Source: Saprospiraceae bacterium
GTDB taxonomy: Bacteria; Bacteroidota; Bacteroidia; Chitinophagales; Saprospiraceae
DNA: 64,000 nucleotides
Reading direction: 5' to 3'
Assembly: GCA_016714445.1 (NCBI GenBank)
Contig: JADJNF010000001.1
Location: forward strand, 62,001 to 126,000
Both the position numbers and the translations under genes were made by a program. The number at the start of each line of letters is the position of its first letter. The stretch's first letter is position 1. Below, one piece after another: positions 36,670-44,012 of the stretch. A model generated the notes under the pieces. That model worked only from the letters and a program-made list of their open reading frames with translations, made no database searches and was not told the origin of the DNA.

Positions 36670-38184
36670 TTATTTTGAAATATGATCATCAATAATTAAT
36701 GTTTTAAAGGCCTTTCCCAGATTATTTATGATATCAGAAGCTATTAAACTTTCTACACTTTCGTATTTTAGTGCCATATCACCAGCTAGTCCATGAATAT
36801 AAACTCCCAAAACGGCTGCATATTCAGTAATATAGTTTTGAGCCAACAACCCTGTGATTATACCCGTTAATACATCACCTGAGCCTGCTGTTGCCATGCC
36901 CGGATTGCCGGTATTATTAATGAATTCGTGCCCGGAAGGTGTAAAAATCCTGGTATGTGCCCCTTTCAATACAATGATGATTTGATATCGTACAGCCATA
37001 TTTTTGGCTAATGATAATCTTTCCATTTCTGATTCTGTCGTGCCAAATAACCTGCTGAACTCCTTAGGATGTGGTGTCAAAATGGCGTTAACTGGTAAAA
37101 ATTCCAGCAACTCGGGCTCCATCGCCAATATATTAATAGCATCAGCATCGAAGACTAATGGTTTTTTAACCGATAAAAGTATTTGTTTGAATGCTTGAAT
37201 GGTCTCTTCATTTAGACCCAATCCTGGTCCAATACCAATAGTAAAATTACCTACATCTGCCGGCATTGTAATCAGATGTTCTTTTCCTATAATATTAATC
37301 ATTGCCTCCGGAAATGATGTCTGCATAACATCACGACCGATCTCAGGTAGGCAAGCGGTTACCAATCCGGCACCTGAACGAAGACATGCCATTGTTGCCA
37401 AAATTGCTGCCCCCATTTTGCCTTTACTTCCTGCTATGATCATAGCATGTCCAAAGTCTCCTTTATGTTGGTATTTTTTTCTTTTTTTATACATTTCCGA
37501 GACAAGATCCACGTCTGAAAGATCCACGTCTGATAAGTCTTTTGTTAGATAATCTGGGTGAAGGTGAATATCACCTAAGACCCATGATTTACAATATGCC
37601 TCATTTGCCTCCAGAAAAAAGCTTTTTTTAGGTATTTGAAAAGTAAATATGACATCTGGCATCACCGTGGTACCAATTGCCATTCCATCAGCAGGCAACC
37701 CGGAAGGGACATCAATTGAAATCGTTTTGTTGGGCAAACTATTGATATACTGTATAATATGCTCCAATTTGCCGGTAACAGGTTTGTTGGTTCCAGTCCC
37801 TAATAATGCATCTATGATAATGGAACTTGAATGAATAGCAGGCAAAATATCTTCCTGACAAGTAATTTTTACATGACTATAATCTTTGAGGCGATCCAAA
37901 TTTTTATTAAAATCCAAAGTATTGACAGCTACAAAATTGACAATATGAACTTTTACTTTGTATAATTTATCTGTAAGTAATCTGGCAATAGCCAAGCCAT
38001 CTCCACCATTGTTACCATTGCCACAAAAAATGTGGACTGGTATGTTTGTATCTTTATATATACTTAGATACCAGTCCACAAAACTCCTTGAAGCCCTTTC
38101 CATTAAATCAATGGATGAGATCTGTTCACTTTGGATGGTAAACTGATCCCATGCTCTAATTTGATTTGCCGAAAGAAGTTTCAT
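36670..38184 (-). CDS. nnr: Bifunctional NAD(P)H-hydrate epimerase / ADP-dependent dehydratase
   Basis: Repairs hydrated NADH and NADPH. The 504-residue protein is the two-domain form: YjeF-N epimerase domain (about 1-215) with IRAWDQFTIQSEQIS near 8-22, GNGNNGGDGLAIARLL near 55-70 and DALLGTGTNKPV near 125-136; YjeF-C dehydratase domain (about 220-500) with the G-rich IIAGSKGKMGAAILA, HPKEFSRLFG and NTGNPGMATAGSGDVLTGII, in which the GSGD Asp is catalytic. Both halves look intact. Its neighbour is a NAD-consuming sirtuin on the same transcript. Confidence 0.94.
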   Translation of the reverse strand: MKLLSANQIRAWDQFTIQSEQISSIDLMERASRSFVDWYLSIYKDTNIPVHIFCGNGNNGGDGLAIARLLTDKLYKVKVHIVNFVAVNTLDFNKNLDRLKDYSHVKITCQEDILPAIHSSSIIIDALLGTGTNKPVTGKLEHIIQYINSLPNKTISIDVPSGLPADGMAIGTTVMPDVIFTFQIPKKSFFLEANEAYCKSWVLGDIHLHPDYLTKDLSDVDLSDVDLVSEMYKKRKKYQHKGDFGHAMIIAGSKGKMGAAILATMACLRSGAGLVTACLPEIGRDVMQTSFPEAMINIIGKEHLITMPADVGNFTIGIGPGLGLNEETIQAFKQILLSVKKPLVFDADAINILAMEPELLEFLPVNAILTPHPKEFSRLFGTTESEMERLSLAKNMAVRYQIIIVLKGAHTRIFTPSGHEFINNTGNPGMATAGSGDVLTGIITGLLAQNYITEYAAVLGVYIHGLAGDMALKYESVESLIASDIINNLGKAFKTLIIDDHISK

Positions 38185-38190
38185 TTTTAA

Positions 38191-38901
38191 TTATTCACAT
38201 TTTCCACTGTAGTAAAATATATGTTTTTCGACCATACTCCATCCCATTTTTTTCTCAAACTCTTTCTTAAATGAAGGACAATCACCATACAGATTTTCCA
38301 ATTCATCGTCATAGTTCTTTTTTTCCATTTTATAAGCTACATTATCTCCCTTTTTAAAGTAATAGGACTTAGCATCACCTCCTGCTAATTTAATGCCTCC
38401 GAATCCGAAAGAAGCAGTTTCTCCTGCATAAGGATCAAAAAAAACTTTTATTTTGTTGGCAAACCCCGGATTTAATAATTGTAGCAATAAGGTCAATTTT
38501 TTCTTTTTGACCATTACTTCAGTAGTCTCAAAAAATACATAACCTGCCTTAATGTGTTCTGCATGAGCACTTTTATCTTCATTCCATTTTGTTGCATCAT
38601 ACATATTATTCATCCCACTGCTTAATTTATCAAATCCACTTGGGACTATGTACATATGTTTGACTTCTTCAGGTTTAAGTTTGATTTTCTTTTTATTGAG
38701 ATCAATAATAGTGATTTCTTCAATCAATCCTTTCTTCCGATCAATGTCATCAATAAATCCGGTCAATTCCTTTCCATCTGCCAATGTAATGTAAGATTCC
38801 TTTTTGCTGGAAAAAGTAAAGGCACCATCCAAAAAATCCTGGGCAGTCAAACTTGAAGCTAGGATAACCAGCGTGAAAAAAAATAAAAATCTGTCTTTCA
38901 T
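38191..38901 (-). CDS. Secreted protein of unknown function
   Basis: A 236-residue exported protein: signal peptide FLFFFTLVILASSLTAQ near 4-20. The mature part starts with a strand-rich region (YITLADGKELTGFIDDIDRK), then ITIIDLNKKKIKLKPEEVKH, and is lysine-rich throughout, with no motif I recognise. It begins the run with nnr (6 bases), sirtuin and lipocalin-like lipoprotein. A small Sm-like or beta-barrel start is imaginable but not supported. Function unknown. Confidence 0.65.
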   Translation of the reverse strand: MKDRFLFFFTLVILASSLTAQDFLDGAFTFSSKKESYITLADGKELTGFIDDIDRKKGLIEEITIIDLNKKKIKLKPEEVKHMYIVPSGFDKLSSGMNNMYDATKWNEDKSAHAEHIKAGYVFFETTEVMVKKKKLTLLLQLLNPGFANKIKVFFDPYAGETASFGFGGIKLAGGDAKSYYFKKGDNVAYKMEKKNYDDELENLYGDCPSFKKEFEKKMGWSMVEKHIFYYSGKCE

Positions 38902-39164
38902 AATATACTAAATTTAATTGTTACAAACATTAAAATCATCAAAAAATACCGGAGATAATTTTCTTTGAAAAAAACATGTCTTCATTTTTAAGACAACTAA
39001 TTTTCTATAACCAAGCTATGTTTCACATTTACTGTAAATCAGCGTATTGATTAGCAAATTTAGGAAAATAATTCATTTTGAGTAAATAAAAACAATAAAC
39101 TCTTCATTGCTATGGATGTACTTGACATTTAAATTTGATTAGCTATATACATAGCTTTCATTTT

Positions 39165-39587
39165 TTAAATTTCATCTTCATCAAAATACATCTCTTTAAA
39201 ATCATCTATGTCTCTCCTTTCTTTTTTTGTAGGTCTTCCCTCTCCTCTTTCCCGAAATTCAGCTCCTGATTTACCTACGAACCACTCTTTATATTTATTG
39301 AGTTCATCCAATGGGGTCAAGTCATCAAAACACGGTGCAGCCAAAACAGCTGAGACACGTTTTTCGATGATTTGATTTACTTTAAATGTTAAATTGAAAC
39401 CATTTTTTTTGACTTCAATAATTTCACCTTTCGTGATTAAAAATGAAGGCTTTAATGATGTCCCCTTCAGTTTTATTTTCCCTGATTTACAAGCATCTGT
39501 GGCCATTGACCTGGATTTAAATAATCTTACACTCCAAAGCCACTTGTCAATTCTGACTTTTTTAAGCTCCAACATCTGTTTTATCAA
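39165..39587 (-). CDS. S4-domain RNA-binding protein, HslR type
   Basis: A 140-residue protein with an N-terminal S4 domain: VRIDKWLWSVRLFKSRSMAT followed by CKSGKIKLKG, typical of Hsp15/HslR, which binds stalled 50S subunits carrying nascent chains. The C-terminus is charged (RGEGRPTKKERRDIDDF), also typical. Two starts are possible: the ATG at 39587 or the one four codons later at 39575; both overlap the end of the PPK2 gene, so the two genes are translationally coupled. Confidence 0.85.
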   Translation of the reverse strand: MIKQMLELKKVRIDKWLWSVRLFKSRSMATDACKSGKIKLKGTSLKPSFLITKGEIIEVKKNGFNLTFKVNQIIEKRVSAVLAAPCFDDLTPLDELNKYKEWFVGKSGAEFRERGEGRPTKKERRDIDDFKEMYFDEDEI

Positions 39588-40317
39588 GCAATGGTAAAGT
39601 GGGATTCATATTTTCCAAAGTTTCCAATACCACTTTGGCAATGAAATAATTACGGTAATATCTCTTATCACATGGGGCAACATGCCACGCAATAGTGCTG
39701 TTATTGATCGCATATTCATAACATTTCATGTATTCTTCCCATTTGTCATTTTCATCCCAGTCTGCCGCTTTATGTTTCCAGTTTTTAGTAGGATCATCTA
39801 TACGTTCCTGTAATTTTTCCTGCTGCCTTTCGGGTGAAATATGCATGTAAAACTTAAGCACTTTTGTATTATTATCATTCTCCAAGAGCGTTTCGAAGGC
39901 ATTGATGGACTTCATTCTTTTTTCAGCATGGTCATCAGTTATCCATTTATGCACTCTTTGAATGAGTATATCCTCATAATGAGATCTGTTGAAAATCATG
40001 ATATTTCCTTTTCTTGGAGTTTTTTGATGTATGCGCCATAAAAAGTCATGAGCAAACTCTTCTTCCGTTGGCTTTTTGAAAGCATAGGCGTCTATTCCTG
40101 ATGGGTTGCAGTCAGCAAAAACAGTTTTTATAGTTCCATCTTTTCCACTAGCATCCATACCTTGCAGGACTACAAGTAAACTTTGTTTACCCTCTGCGTA
40201 AAGTCGATGTTGTAATTCTCCTATTTTTATCACCATGTCAATGGTTTTGGCTTCGATTTTCTTTTTGTTCAGGTCAGAAGGAGGAAGTGATGATATATTT
40301 TTTAATTTTAGGGACAT
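39562..40317 (-). CDS. Polyphosphate kinase 2 family protein
   Basis: A 251-residue PPK2-type phosphotransferase that moves phosphate between polyphosphate and nucleotides. Walker A-like VVLQGMDASGKDGTIKTVF near 46-64, a lid region with IHQKTPRKGNIMIFNRSHYE near 94-113 holding Walker B-like residues, and the C-terminal WHVAPCDKRYYRNYFIAKVV. One PPK2 domain of normal length. Whether it makes NTP from NDP or also NDP from NMP cannot be decided by eye. It overlaps the S4-domain gene by 26 bases. Confidence 0.92.
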   Translation of the reverse strand: MSLKLKNISSLPPSDLNKKKIEAKTIDMVIKIGELQHRLYAEGKQSLLVVLQGMDASGKDGTIKTVFADCNPSGIDAYAFKKPTEEEFAHDFLWRIHQKTPRKGNIMIFNRSHYEDILIQRVHKWITDDHAEKRMKSINAFETLLENDNNTKVLKFYMHISPERQQEKLQERIDDPTKNWKHKAADWDENDKWEEYMKCYEYAINNSTIAWHVAPCDKRYYRNYFIAKVVLETLENMNPTLPLLDKTDVGA

Positions 40318-40375
40318 ATAATATTTAGTTATTTTGTGATCTGGTGAATAGTTATATCGCTATTTTGCGATTATC

Positions 40376-41296
40376 TTATTTCATTTTATTTCTTTTGACT
40401 AGATAATTCTGAAGTACCGGTACAAAACCTTCATTTATATCTGCTTCTATAAATTCAATTTTATATTGCAGACATTTCATTTTAAGTGCTTCTTTATATG
40501 CCATGACTTTTTCTACATATAAGTCTTTTACCTGATGATGCTGCAATTTTATTTCTTCTCCGGATTCCATATCGATAAATAGATAGGGCCTGTTTTCATA
40601 TTCAAATTCCAGTTCATGTTTTTTGTCTGTCACATGAAAAAGTATAACTTCATGTTTCGCATACTTCAGATGTTGTAAAGCTGAAAATAAATCATTTTGG
40701 GTTTCATCACTATCAAACATATCACTGAATATGATTACCAATGATCTTCTGTGAATGCTATCAGCCAATTGATGTAAGGCTTTAGCTGTCGAAGTGGTCT
40801 TCTGCTTTTTGGGATCTTTGATAAGGCTATCCAAATAAGTAAGCAATAACCTGTAATGAGATGTGGCAGAACGGCATTTTGTATGAATCCTTACTTCACT
40901 ATCAAAAACACTCAATCCGAATGCGTCCCTTTGTTTCTTCAACAAGTTCATTATTGATGCAGCTGCAAGCGCCGAAAACTGTAATTTATTCAATCTTTTA
41001 CCATCCGGATTTTCAGGAAAGTACATAGAAGACGAAGTATCAATAATAATCTGACATCGAAGATTGGTCTCCTCTTCAAACTTTTTGGTAAACATTTTGT
41101 CTGACCTGGCATATACCTTCCAATCAATATCCTTTGTTGATTCCCCTTCATTGAAAAGTCTGTGTTCAGCAAATTCTACTGAAAATCCGTGAAAAGGACT
41201 TTTGTGAAGACCAATGATGAAACCTTCCACAACTTGTTTTGCCAACAGCTCAATATTCTCAATCTGTCTTACATCAAAATTATCAAAAAAACTCAT
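40376..41296 (-). CDS. DUF58 protein with vWA-like fold
   Basis: A 306-residue cytoplasmic DUF58 protein. The family signature FNEGESTKDIDWKVYARSDK is near 48-67, and a MIDAS-like metal site IIIDTSSSMYFP near 89-100 shows the von Willebrand A fold; a second MIDAS-like segment IIFSDMFDSDE follows near 188-198. DUF58 genes usually sit beside a MoxR ATPase and BatA/BatB genes; none is present here, so this is an isolated copy. A -7 box (41315-41322, TATTTTTG on the minus strand) overlaps the T-run of the trxA terminator. Confidence 0.88.
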   Translation of the reverse strand: MSFFDNFDVRQIENIELLAKQVVEGFIIGLHKSPFHGFSVEFAEHRLFNEGESTKDIDWKVYARSDKMFTKKFEEETNLRCQIIIDTSSSMYFPENPDGKRLNKLQFSALAAASIMNLLKKQRDAFGLSVFDSEVRIHTKCRSATSHYRLLLTYLDSLIKDPKKQKTTSTAKALHQLADSIHRRSLVIIFSDMFDSDETQNDLFSALQHLKYAKHEVILFHVTDKKHELEFEYENRPYLFIDMESGEEIKLQHHQVKDLYVEKVMAYKEALKMKCLQYKIEFIEADINEGFVPVLQNYLVKRNKMK

Positions 41297-41315
41297 GCTT
41301 AATTTTTAGCCTGAC

Positions 41316-41362
41316 AAAAATAAAAAAAAACTCCTTCTCAAAAAGCATGAGCAAGGAGTTTT
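41316..41362 (-). terminator. Rho-independent terminator after trxA
   Basis: On the minus strand, AAAACTCCTT and AAGGAGTTTT form a 10-bp stem with a 16-base loop, followed by a run of nine T, A and five T. It lies 23 bases beyond the trxA stop and before the DUF58 gene. Confidence 0.88.
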
Positions 41363-41384
41363 ATATTGTAAATAGGATATTAAA

Positions 41385-41699
41385 TCATAAGTGCAAAGCC
41401 AACTTAGCTTCTAAATTAGCTTTTGTAGTCACTCCGACCTGCTTATCTACCACTTCACCATCTTTTATAATGAGAATAGTAGGGATACTTCTTATACCAT
41501 ATTTCAAAGAAATTTCAGGGTTTTCGTCTACATTCACCTTGCCTATCATAGCCTTTCCTTCATATTGTTTGGAAAGGTCATCAATGATTGGTCCTATTAA
41601 TCTGCATGGTCCACACCATTCAGCCCAAAAGTCAACCACAGATACCCCACCTGCCAGTGCAGATTCCTGAAAGTTGCTGTCAGTAAATTGAAATGCCAT
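41385..41699 (-). CDS. trxA: Thioredoxin
   Basis: A 104-residue thioredoxin with no signal peptide, so cytoplasmic. The active site is VDFWAEWCGPCRLIGP near 22-37 (CGPC), the cis-proline region is YGIRSIPTILIIKDGE near 68-83, and KVNVDENPEI precedes it, all typical of TrxA. It has a strong terminator after it. On the same strand upstream lie a DUF2892 membrane protein, a Crp-family regulator and a ZIP transporter; the 128-base gap to the DUF2892 gene leaves open whether trxA has its own promoter. Confidence 0.96.
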   Translation of the reverse strand: MAFQFTDSNFQESALAGGVSVVDFWAEWCGPCRLIGPIIDDLSKQYEGKAMIGKVNVDENPEISLKYGIRSIPTILIIKDGEVVDKQVGVTTKANLEAKLALHL

Positions 41700-41827
41700 A
41701 TTACTTATCTTAATTAGTTTAAAAAAAAATCATACGGCAAAATAACATTCATTCACTGTGAAAAGTTGCAGGGATTTTACCAAAAAATCTTAATAAAATG
41801 CTAATAATCTAATCCAGTAAAACGAAA

Positions 41828-42034
41828 TTATTTTTTTGTACTGCAAGTGTTGATTCCAACCAAGGAATAAAGTGGACAAAAACTAATCAGACTTGTCAAT
41901 GCAAATATAACTCCAAAAATGCCAAGTACAATTGCAATAGTGCCTGTAATTACTCCCATATAATATAGAACTGCAATCAATGCAGCTATACCCAATCTGA
42001 TCAATTTGTCTGTGTTTCCCATATTTTTTGTCAT
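41828..42034 (-). CDS. DUF2892 (YgaP-type) small membrane protein
   Basis: A 68-residue inner-membrane protein: MTKNMGNTDKLIRLGIAALI, one or two hydrophobic segments (VLYYMGVITGTIAIVLGIFG), then CPLYSLVGINTC, the family pattern. I place the start at the ATG 42032-42034. A longer frame runs to 42121, but a -7 box (42077-42084) and a CRP-type operator (42107-42122) lie inside or at the end of that extension, and the family starts with this NMGNTDK motif. Likely activated by the adjacent Crp-family regulator. Role unknown; relatives are often fused or linked to rhodanese and other sulfur/redox proteins. Confidence 0.85.
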   Translation of the reverse strand: MTKNMGNTDKLIRLGIAALIAVLYYMGVITGTIAIVLGIFGVIFALTSLISFCPLYSLVGINTCSTKK

Positions 42035-42076
42035 GACTAAAAAATTTAAATGATTAATAAATAAAAAAATTCGAAA

Positions 42077-42084
42077 CAAAAATA
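42077..42084 (-). promoter_or_regulatory. -7 box for the DUF2892 gene
   Basis: The minus strand reads TATTTTTG, 42 bases before the ATG at 42034. It has no -33 TTG, as expected for an activator-dependent promoter, and a CRP-type site lies 22 bases further upstream. Confidence 0.55.
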
Positions 42085-42106
42085 TGGATTTGAGAAGCTT
42101 AAATGA

Positions 42107-42122
42107 TGTGATAATTGTCACA
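42107..42122 (-). promoter_or_regulatory. CRP-type operator TGTGA-N6-TCACA
   Basis: TGTGATAATTGTCACA is a 16-base palindrome with both half-sites identical to the E. coli CRP consensus. Its centre is about 34 bases upstream of the -7 box centre, that is near -44 of the predicted start, close to the -41.5 of a class II activator site. It lies between the Crp-family gene and the DUF2892 gene. Confidence 0.65.
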
Positions 42123-42125
42123 TTT

Positions 42126-42755
42126 CTAAAATATTTTTATCCTGCCATTTTTAAAAATGAGTTTATGTTCATTTTCCAGCTTTTTAATTAATCTGGTTAC
42201 AACTTCTCTGGAGGTTGCCAGATCTACAGATATTTCCTTGTGGGTTATTTTGATACTTCCATTGCCTTCAATTTTGATTCTATTTTTAAGATAATCCAAA
42301 ACCCGTTGGTCAAGCTTGTCAAAAACTACCTGTCTGAGCGTATCAATAATATCCTGATAACGATTTTGATAAAATCTAAGATAAAATGTAGTAAATTCAG
42401 GAAATTGCCTGCTCCACCTGATCACCTCTGTCGAAGGCAATAGTAAAAGTGTACTATTTTCTTCTGTAACAGCATATATCTTACTGGTTTCATGATTTAT
42501 TCCGGCAGTAAATGACATTATACAACTCTCATACTCCTTTATATAGTATAGTAAAAATTCCTTATCATCACTAAATGTATACACTTTAACTAAGCCAGAA
42601 AGTACTATGGGAATAACATTTACATATTGACCTACCCTGAGTATTTCATTACCTTTTTTAACTTCAATAACTTTAGACATCAGATACATCTGATCTATGA
42701 GATCGTTATTAAAAATGGCAAATTTTTGCTGCAAAAGGTCCCGGTTATACATCAT
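42126..42755 (-). CDS. Crp/Fnr-family transcription regulator
   Basis: A 209-residue regulator: an N-terminal cyclic-nucleotide-binding-type beta barrel (about 20-115; VKKGNEILRVGQYVNVIPIV, LSGLVKVYTF) and a C-terminal winged helix. The recognition helix reads ATSREVVTRLIKKLE, keeping the Arg-Glu...Arg triad that in E. coli CRP reads TGTGA. The barrel lacks a clear cAMP pocket signature and the FNR cysteine cluster, so the signal is unknown. The gene starts 11 bases after the ZIP transporter gene and is followed by a TGTGA-N6-TCACA site in front of the DUF2892 gene. Confidence 0.9.
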   Translation of the reverse strand: MMYNRDLLQQKFAIFNNDLIDQMYLMSKVIEVKKGNEILRVGQYVNVIPIVLSGLVKVYTFSDDKEFLLYYIKEYESCIMSFTAGINHETSKIYAVTEENSTLLLLPSTEVIRWSRQFPEFTTFYLRFYQNRYQDIIDTLRQVVFDKLDQRVLDYLKNRIKIEGNGSIKITHKEISVDLATSREVVTRLIKKLENEHKLIFKNGRIKIF

Positions 42756-42766
42756 ATTTTTAAAAA

Positions 42767-43585
42767 TTATCCCAGCGCAACATCAAGCGTCATCATAACT
42801 ATAAATCCTCCAATAAAGCCCAGTGTAGAAATATCTGTATGTCTATCCTGCTGTGTCTCAGGAATAACTTCTTCTACAACCACAAATATCATTGCGCCGG
42901 CAGCAAATGCCAAAGCGTATGGTAAGATTGGAGTAAAAAAATTCACGGCCAATGCTCCTGCAACTCCTGCGATTGGCTCCACCAGCGCAGACGATTGACC
43001 ATACATAAAACTTTTTTTATTGCTCATGCCCATTCGCTTTAGTGGCATGGCAACAGCAATACCCTCAGGAAAATTTTGTATACCAATGCCGATTGCAAGA
43101 ACAACGGCAGCAGTAATAGATGCTTCAGGAATACCTGCAGCCACACCTCCAAAAAGTACTCCTACAGCAAGGCCTTCCGGAATATTGTGTAAGGTAATAG
43201 CCATCACCAATAGTGTAGTGCGTTGCCATGGAGTTTTAGCTCCTTCTGTTTCCTGGAAATTTATGTGCAGGTGTGGAAGCATCTTGTCTAAACCAAAAAT
43301 GAACATAGCGCCAAGCATAAAACCTACAGCAGCCGGTACTACCTTAATAAAACCTTCCCCGTGGCTCATTTCAATGGCTGGGGCCAGTAAACTCCAAAAA
43401 CTCGCAGCAACCATGACGCCCCCTGTAAACCCAAGCATGCCGTCCAATGCTCCCCTATTCATGGTTCTGAAAAAAAATACACAGGAAGCACCTAATGCTG
43501 TCAAAGCCCAGGTAAAAACAGTAGCATAAAAAGCAGCCAGGACCGGCGAAATACTTTCAAACCATTGTACTATACTTTCAAACAT
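42767..43585 (-). CDS. ZIP-family divalent metal transporter (GufA/ZupT type)
   Basis: A 272-residue inner-membrane importer of zinc or other divalent metal ions, with eight TM segments. Metal-binding helices are visible: ITLHNIPEGLAVGVLFGG near 132-149 (His-Asn-x-x-Glu) and IGIQNFPEGIAVAMPLKR near 167-184 (Gln-Asn-x-x-Glu), plus a histidine-containing loop KMLPHLHINFQE. The first His replaced by Gln in the second motif is typical for the GufA group. A DtxR-like palindrome lies about 100 bases upstream. Crp-family gene follows at 11 bases. Confidence 0.93.
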   Translation of the reverse strand: MFESIVQWFESISPVLAAFYATVFTWALTALGASCVFFFRTMNRGALDGMLGFTGGVMVAASFWSLLAPAIEMSHGEGFIKVVPAAVGFMLGAMFIFGLDKMLPHLHINFQETEGAKTPWQRTTLLVMAITLHNIPEGLAVGVLFGGVAAGIPEASITAAVVLAIGIGIQNFPEGIAVAMPLKRMGMSNKKSFMYGQSSALVEPIAGVAGALAVNFFTPILPYALAFAAGAMIFVVVEEVIPETQQDRHTDISTLGFIGGFIVMMTLDVALG

Positions 43586-43637
43586 ACAATATGATATTTA
43601 TTATAATGGTAAAATTAACTATTTAAACTAACACATA

Positions 43638-43656
43638 CAAACATAAGGCAAAATTA
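43638..43656 (-). promoter_or_regulatory. Two overlapping-range -7 boxes for the ZIP-crp operon
   Basis: On the minus strand TATGTTTG (43645-43638) and TAATTTTG (43656-43649) both fit TAnnTTTG, 52 and 63 bases before the ATG. Neither has a TTG at the standard distance, so only one may be used. Confidence 0.4.
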
Positions 43657-43686
43657 AAATATATTTTATAATAATCTAACTAATAA

Positions 43687-43702
43687 TTTAGGTTAATCTA
43701 AA
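43687..43702 (-). promoter_or_regulatory. Candidate DtxR/MntR-type operator
   Basis: TTTAGGTTAATCTAAA is symmetric at 14 of 16 positions and resembles the TTAGGTTAGCCTAA core read by DtxR-family metal repressors. It lies about 30-40 bases upstream of the -7 boxes of a divalent-metal transporter gene, which fits metal-dependent control. No regulator of that family is in the window. Confidence 0.4.
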
Positions 43703-44012
43703 TTTTGTAACCTTGACCATCTTCCTAAGGGCGCAGGTGTTTAATAATCACATGCCCATCAACACTTATCTCTATGAGAAAAGAGCTAAATATCATTTTA
43801 GTCGAATTCACTTATCGGTGAAGGATTAGAGTTATTATTACGTTACTTTTATTTCATCCAAAATTGTATATCTTATTTCAGTAAAACACTTATTTTGATT
43901 AATTTTGCGAAAGGTAAGTTATGATTCATGTGAAGAAAAATAATGACTCATTATAAACTTACTTTATTAGAACTTTTTACAATTCATAAAATTCCTATAT
44001 CAAAATTCCAAA

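Larger units (their letters stand above)
43586..44012. other. Divergent intergenic region between the ZIP and rarA genes
   Basis: A 427-base gap. It holds two minus-strand -7 boxes for the ZIP gene (TATGTTTG at 43638-43645, TAATTTTG at 43649-43656), a palindrome at 43687-43702, and a plus-strand -7 box for rarA (TAATTTTG at 43900-43907). I found no convincing gene; the best plus-strand frame is about 25 codons without context. Confidence 0.5.

Noticed and set aside
41757..41761. TGTGA half-site upstream of trxA as a second CRP-type operator
   Set aside because: There is no TCACA at the right distance, only a TTCAC/GTGAA mirror around it, so it does not meet the same standard as the site at 42107.
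43020..43529. Long plus-strand frame (169 codons) opposite the ZIP transporter gene
   Set aside because: It is the antisense shadow of a well-supported membrane-protein gene; proline/alanine-rich product without family features.
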